Shown here piece after piece: positions 62,821 to 64,000 of a DNA stretch of 64,000 nucleotides. A program made the position numbers and the translations under genes. The notes under the pieces were generated by a model. The model saw nothing but the letters and a program-made list of their open reading frames with translations, made no database searches and was not told the origin of the DNA. This stretch comes from Pontibacter sp. HSC-14F20 (lineage in GTDB: Bacteria > Bacteroidota > Bacteroidia > Cytophagales > Hymenobacteraceae). Positions within the stretch are counted from its first letter, which is position 1; each line of letters begins with the position of its first letter. The stretch is taken from contig NZ_JAHZTC010000001.1 in assembly GCF_019599265.1 (NCBI RefSeq), positions 516,864 to 580,863 of the forward strand. Reading direction: 5' to 3'.

Positions 62821-63573
62821 CTATTGCCCTATACCACCAGCCTGTGTTTTCTTTACCTTCAGTAAGTGGCGCATGTGCTGTAAACTCAATTCGAGTATAT
62901 CTTCATCCGGGCTTACGTATACGTCAGGGGCCATACCGTAGGTGTCAATCGGTTTTTCGGCCACGTCACGGGCTCGAAGGGTAGAAGGGTAGCGCAGATC
63001 AAAGCAGCCGATACTTTTGGTTAGCACCATAAAACCATCGACAATGCCGGCCGTGTTCTGTCCATACAAGATCACTTTGTCGCTTTGGCGGGCTCTGTAA
63101 ACAAAAGTCTCGCCGGAACTGATCGTTTTCCCGTTTATCAGCACAGCCACTTTTTGTTTAGGTGCATAAAGGGTATCGGGCTGGTAGGTGCGGGCATATT
63201 TTTCCTGATTATACCAGAACATGGTGTTCCTTAATGACATCACGTAATCATACTCTGCCTTATCGGCCTTGTCCATCTTCTCAGGATCTTTGCCAGCCAG
63301 CAGCGATTTTAAATTGCCCTCCGACAGCCAGGTGCCAATGTTGGGGATCTGTACAGGACCAGATAATACATAAGGCAGCACAGGCAGGTATACAGCGTCG
63401 TTTCCGCCATTATTGTCCCGCACATCGATGATGATGAATTCTGCTTTGATCAGTTCCTGGTGATGGGCTTTGAGGAGACTGTCAACAAAGGAGGGTTGCT
63501 TCTCATAGAAGTTCGGGAAGCGTATGTAGGGCACATCACCCTCTAGCATCCTGAAGTGAAAGTCGCTGTTGCA
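62821..63573 (-). pseudogene. C-terminal part of an S41-family peptidase, cut by an insertion
   Basis: The remaining ~250 residues are the C-terminal half of a tail-specific protease-like S41 peptidase. FHFRMLEGDVPYIRFPNFY starts near the break, then FIIIDVRDNNGGNDA, and the nucleophile region VLINGKTISSGETFVYRARQ with the Ser in TISSGE and a later Lys. The reading frame is open leftward only to about 63570, then hits a stop and unrelated sequence. The N-terminal half, including the signal peptide and PDZ or helical part, is missing. Disruption by the adjacent recombinase element is likely. Confidence 0.85.
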
Positions 63574-64000
63574 CTAAACCTTCGGTAGCTGGTTTTAAAA
63601 AGCAGCGGATAAGCGTTACCTTTTGATTCAAACTTATTCCTTACATAAAGATGAAAAAAAAGAGCCTACCCTTATCCAGACTGCCTGTACTAATGTAGCG
63701 GGATTCAGCGAGCTTTACGAGAAGTTTTCCAAAAAAATCACCGTCGCCGGCCGCGGCCAGAGCACCCTCAAAAACTACGCCCGCCACCTGGCCAAAGTAG
63801 CCCTGCACTTTAACTGCCTGCCCACCGAGCTGGACTCGGATCAGATCAACGACTACCTCTACCTGGTAAAGCGGGAGCACAACACCCCCTCCGACGCTTA
63901 CTTCAAGTTCACCGTCTACTCCCTGCGCTACGTCTTCCGCATGGAGGGGCTAAAGGACAAGCGCATCGAGCTGCCCGCCCTCAGGGGCAACAGGAAGCTC
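63574..64000 (+). mobile_element. left end of a recombinase-carrying element, running off the window
   Basis: The sequence after the S41 break is unrelated to the host peptidase. After a ~60-base lead-in it carries a GC-rich tyrosine recombinase N-terminal domain. The right part of the element is outside the window. The junction is near 63565-63575. Confidence 0.6.
63623..64000 (+). CDS. tyrosine recombinase/integrase, N-terminal part (incomplete)
   Basis: Open to the window end. It encodes the SAM-like core-binding domain of a phage/transposon integrase: FSELYEKFSKKITVAGRGQ, STLKNYARHLAKVALHFNCL, INDYLYLVKREHNTPSDAYF, FTVYSLRYVFRMEGLKDKRIELPALRG. The catalytic part would follow. Only a TTG start (63623) is in frame. 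An ATG at 63651 would give the natural MKKKEPTLIQ start if the run of eight As (63654-63661) held one more A, so there is a frameshift or a slippage-prone tract. GC-rich compared with its neighbours. Confidence 0.7.
   Translation, partial: MIQTYSLHKDEKKEPTLIQTACTNVAGFSELYEKFSKKITVAGRGQSTLKNYARHLAKVALHFNCLPTELDSDQINDYLYLVKREHNTPSDAYFKFTVYSLRYVFRMEGLKDKRIELPALRGNRKL

Noticed and set aside
1..64000. CRISPR arrays, rRNA and tRNA genes
   Set aside because: No regularly spaced repeats and no cloverleaf or rRNA-like sequence was seen.

Overview
The window looks like a chromosome segment of a Cytophagales/Hymenobacteraceae bacterium, probably Pontibacter or a close relative. The lineage is inferred from several things: Bacteroidota-type promoters (TAnnTTTG -7 boxes), a 657-residue long-form IspG, a type III glutamine synthetase, an AddAB pair of the Bacteroidota type, carotenoid-type genes, and few Shine-Dalgarno sequences. 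The 7-mer AGGTATA/TATACCT is scattered through both genes and spacers far above chance, but is almost absent from the insertion sequences. About 50 genes are supported, plus five mobile elements or remnants. I see no rRNA, tRNA or CRISPR.

Layout. 1-1139: decayed IS4-type transposase. 1.2-17.9 kb: housekeeping block with a Skp/OmpH-like lipoprotein, mtaB, an LTA-synthase-like sulfatase, glnN, a small membrane protein, ispG, a 54-residue membrane protein, an MmcQ/YjbR protein, a MarR regulator, leuS, a DsbA-like protein, a DUF1003 protein, a CrtA-like monooxygenase and a PPOX-fold protein. 18-20.1 kb: acpH and a complete IS3-family element with a programmed -1 frameshift site. 20.1-34.9 kb: SlyD-like isomerase, UPF1-like helicase, coiled-coil membrane protein, MMPL transporter, cysteine-rich secreted protein, DbpA-like helicase, AI-2E and DUF2062 membrane proteins, an OmpA/TPR/TPR set, a RES-Xre toxin-antitoxin pair and a beta-CASP ribonuclease. 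35-38.8 kb: NPP-type phosphodiesterase, an IS1182-family element inserted exactly in the loop of a transcription terminator, and a beta-barrel protein. 39-49.5 kb: amidase, lipoprotein, and the addB...addA recombination locus with two small genes between. 50-59.5 kb: DeaD-type helicase with a long leader, an IS256-family element, PA2169-type protein, HI0933-type flavoprotein, epimerase-like protein, CrtI/CrtH-like oxidoreductase, NuiA-like inhibitor and a DECR-like reductase. 59.7-62.7 kb: nitrite-reduction cluster, with an AniA-type copper nitrite reductase fused to cytochrome c, an FGE-fold protein lacking the catalytic cysteines, and a SCO protein, preceded by an FNR/CRP-type palindrome. 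62.8-64 kb: an S41 peptidase cut short by an element carrying a tyrosine recombinase that runs off the window.

How the genes work together. The nirK-FGE-like-SCO genes are collinear and tightly spaced and probably form one unit for periplasmic nitrite reduction and copper handling. AddA and AddB together would form the double-strand-break end-processing nuclease. OmpA plus two TPR proteins form an envelope-associated set. Most other genes are single transcription units separated by strong, often bidirectional, hairpin terminators. The most unusual signals are the genome-wide AGGTATA word, which appears to drive context-dependent use of the Ile codon ATA, the terminator split by an IS, and the nirK-linked FGE-fold protein without its active-site cysteines.
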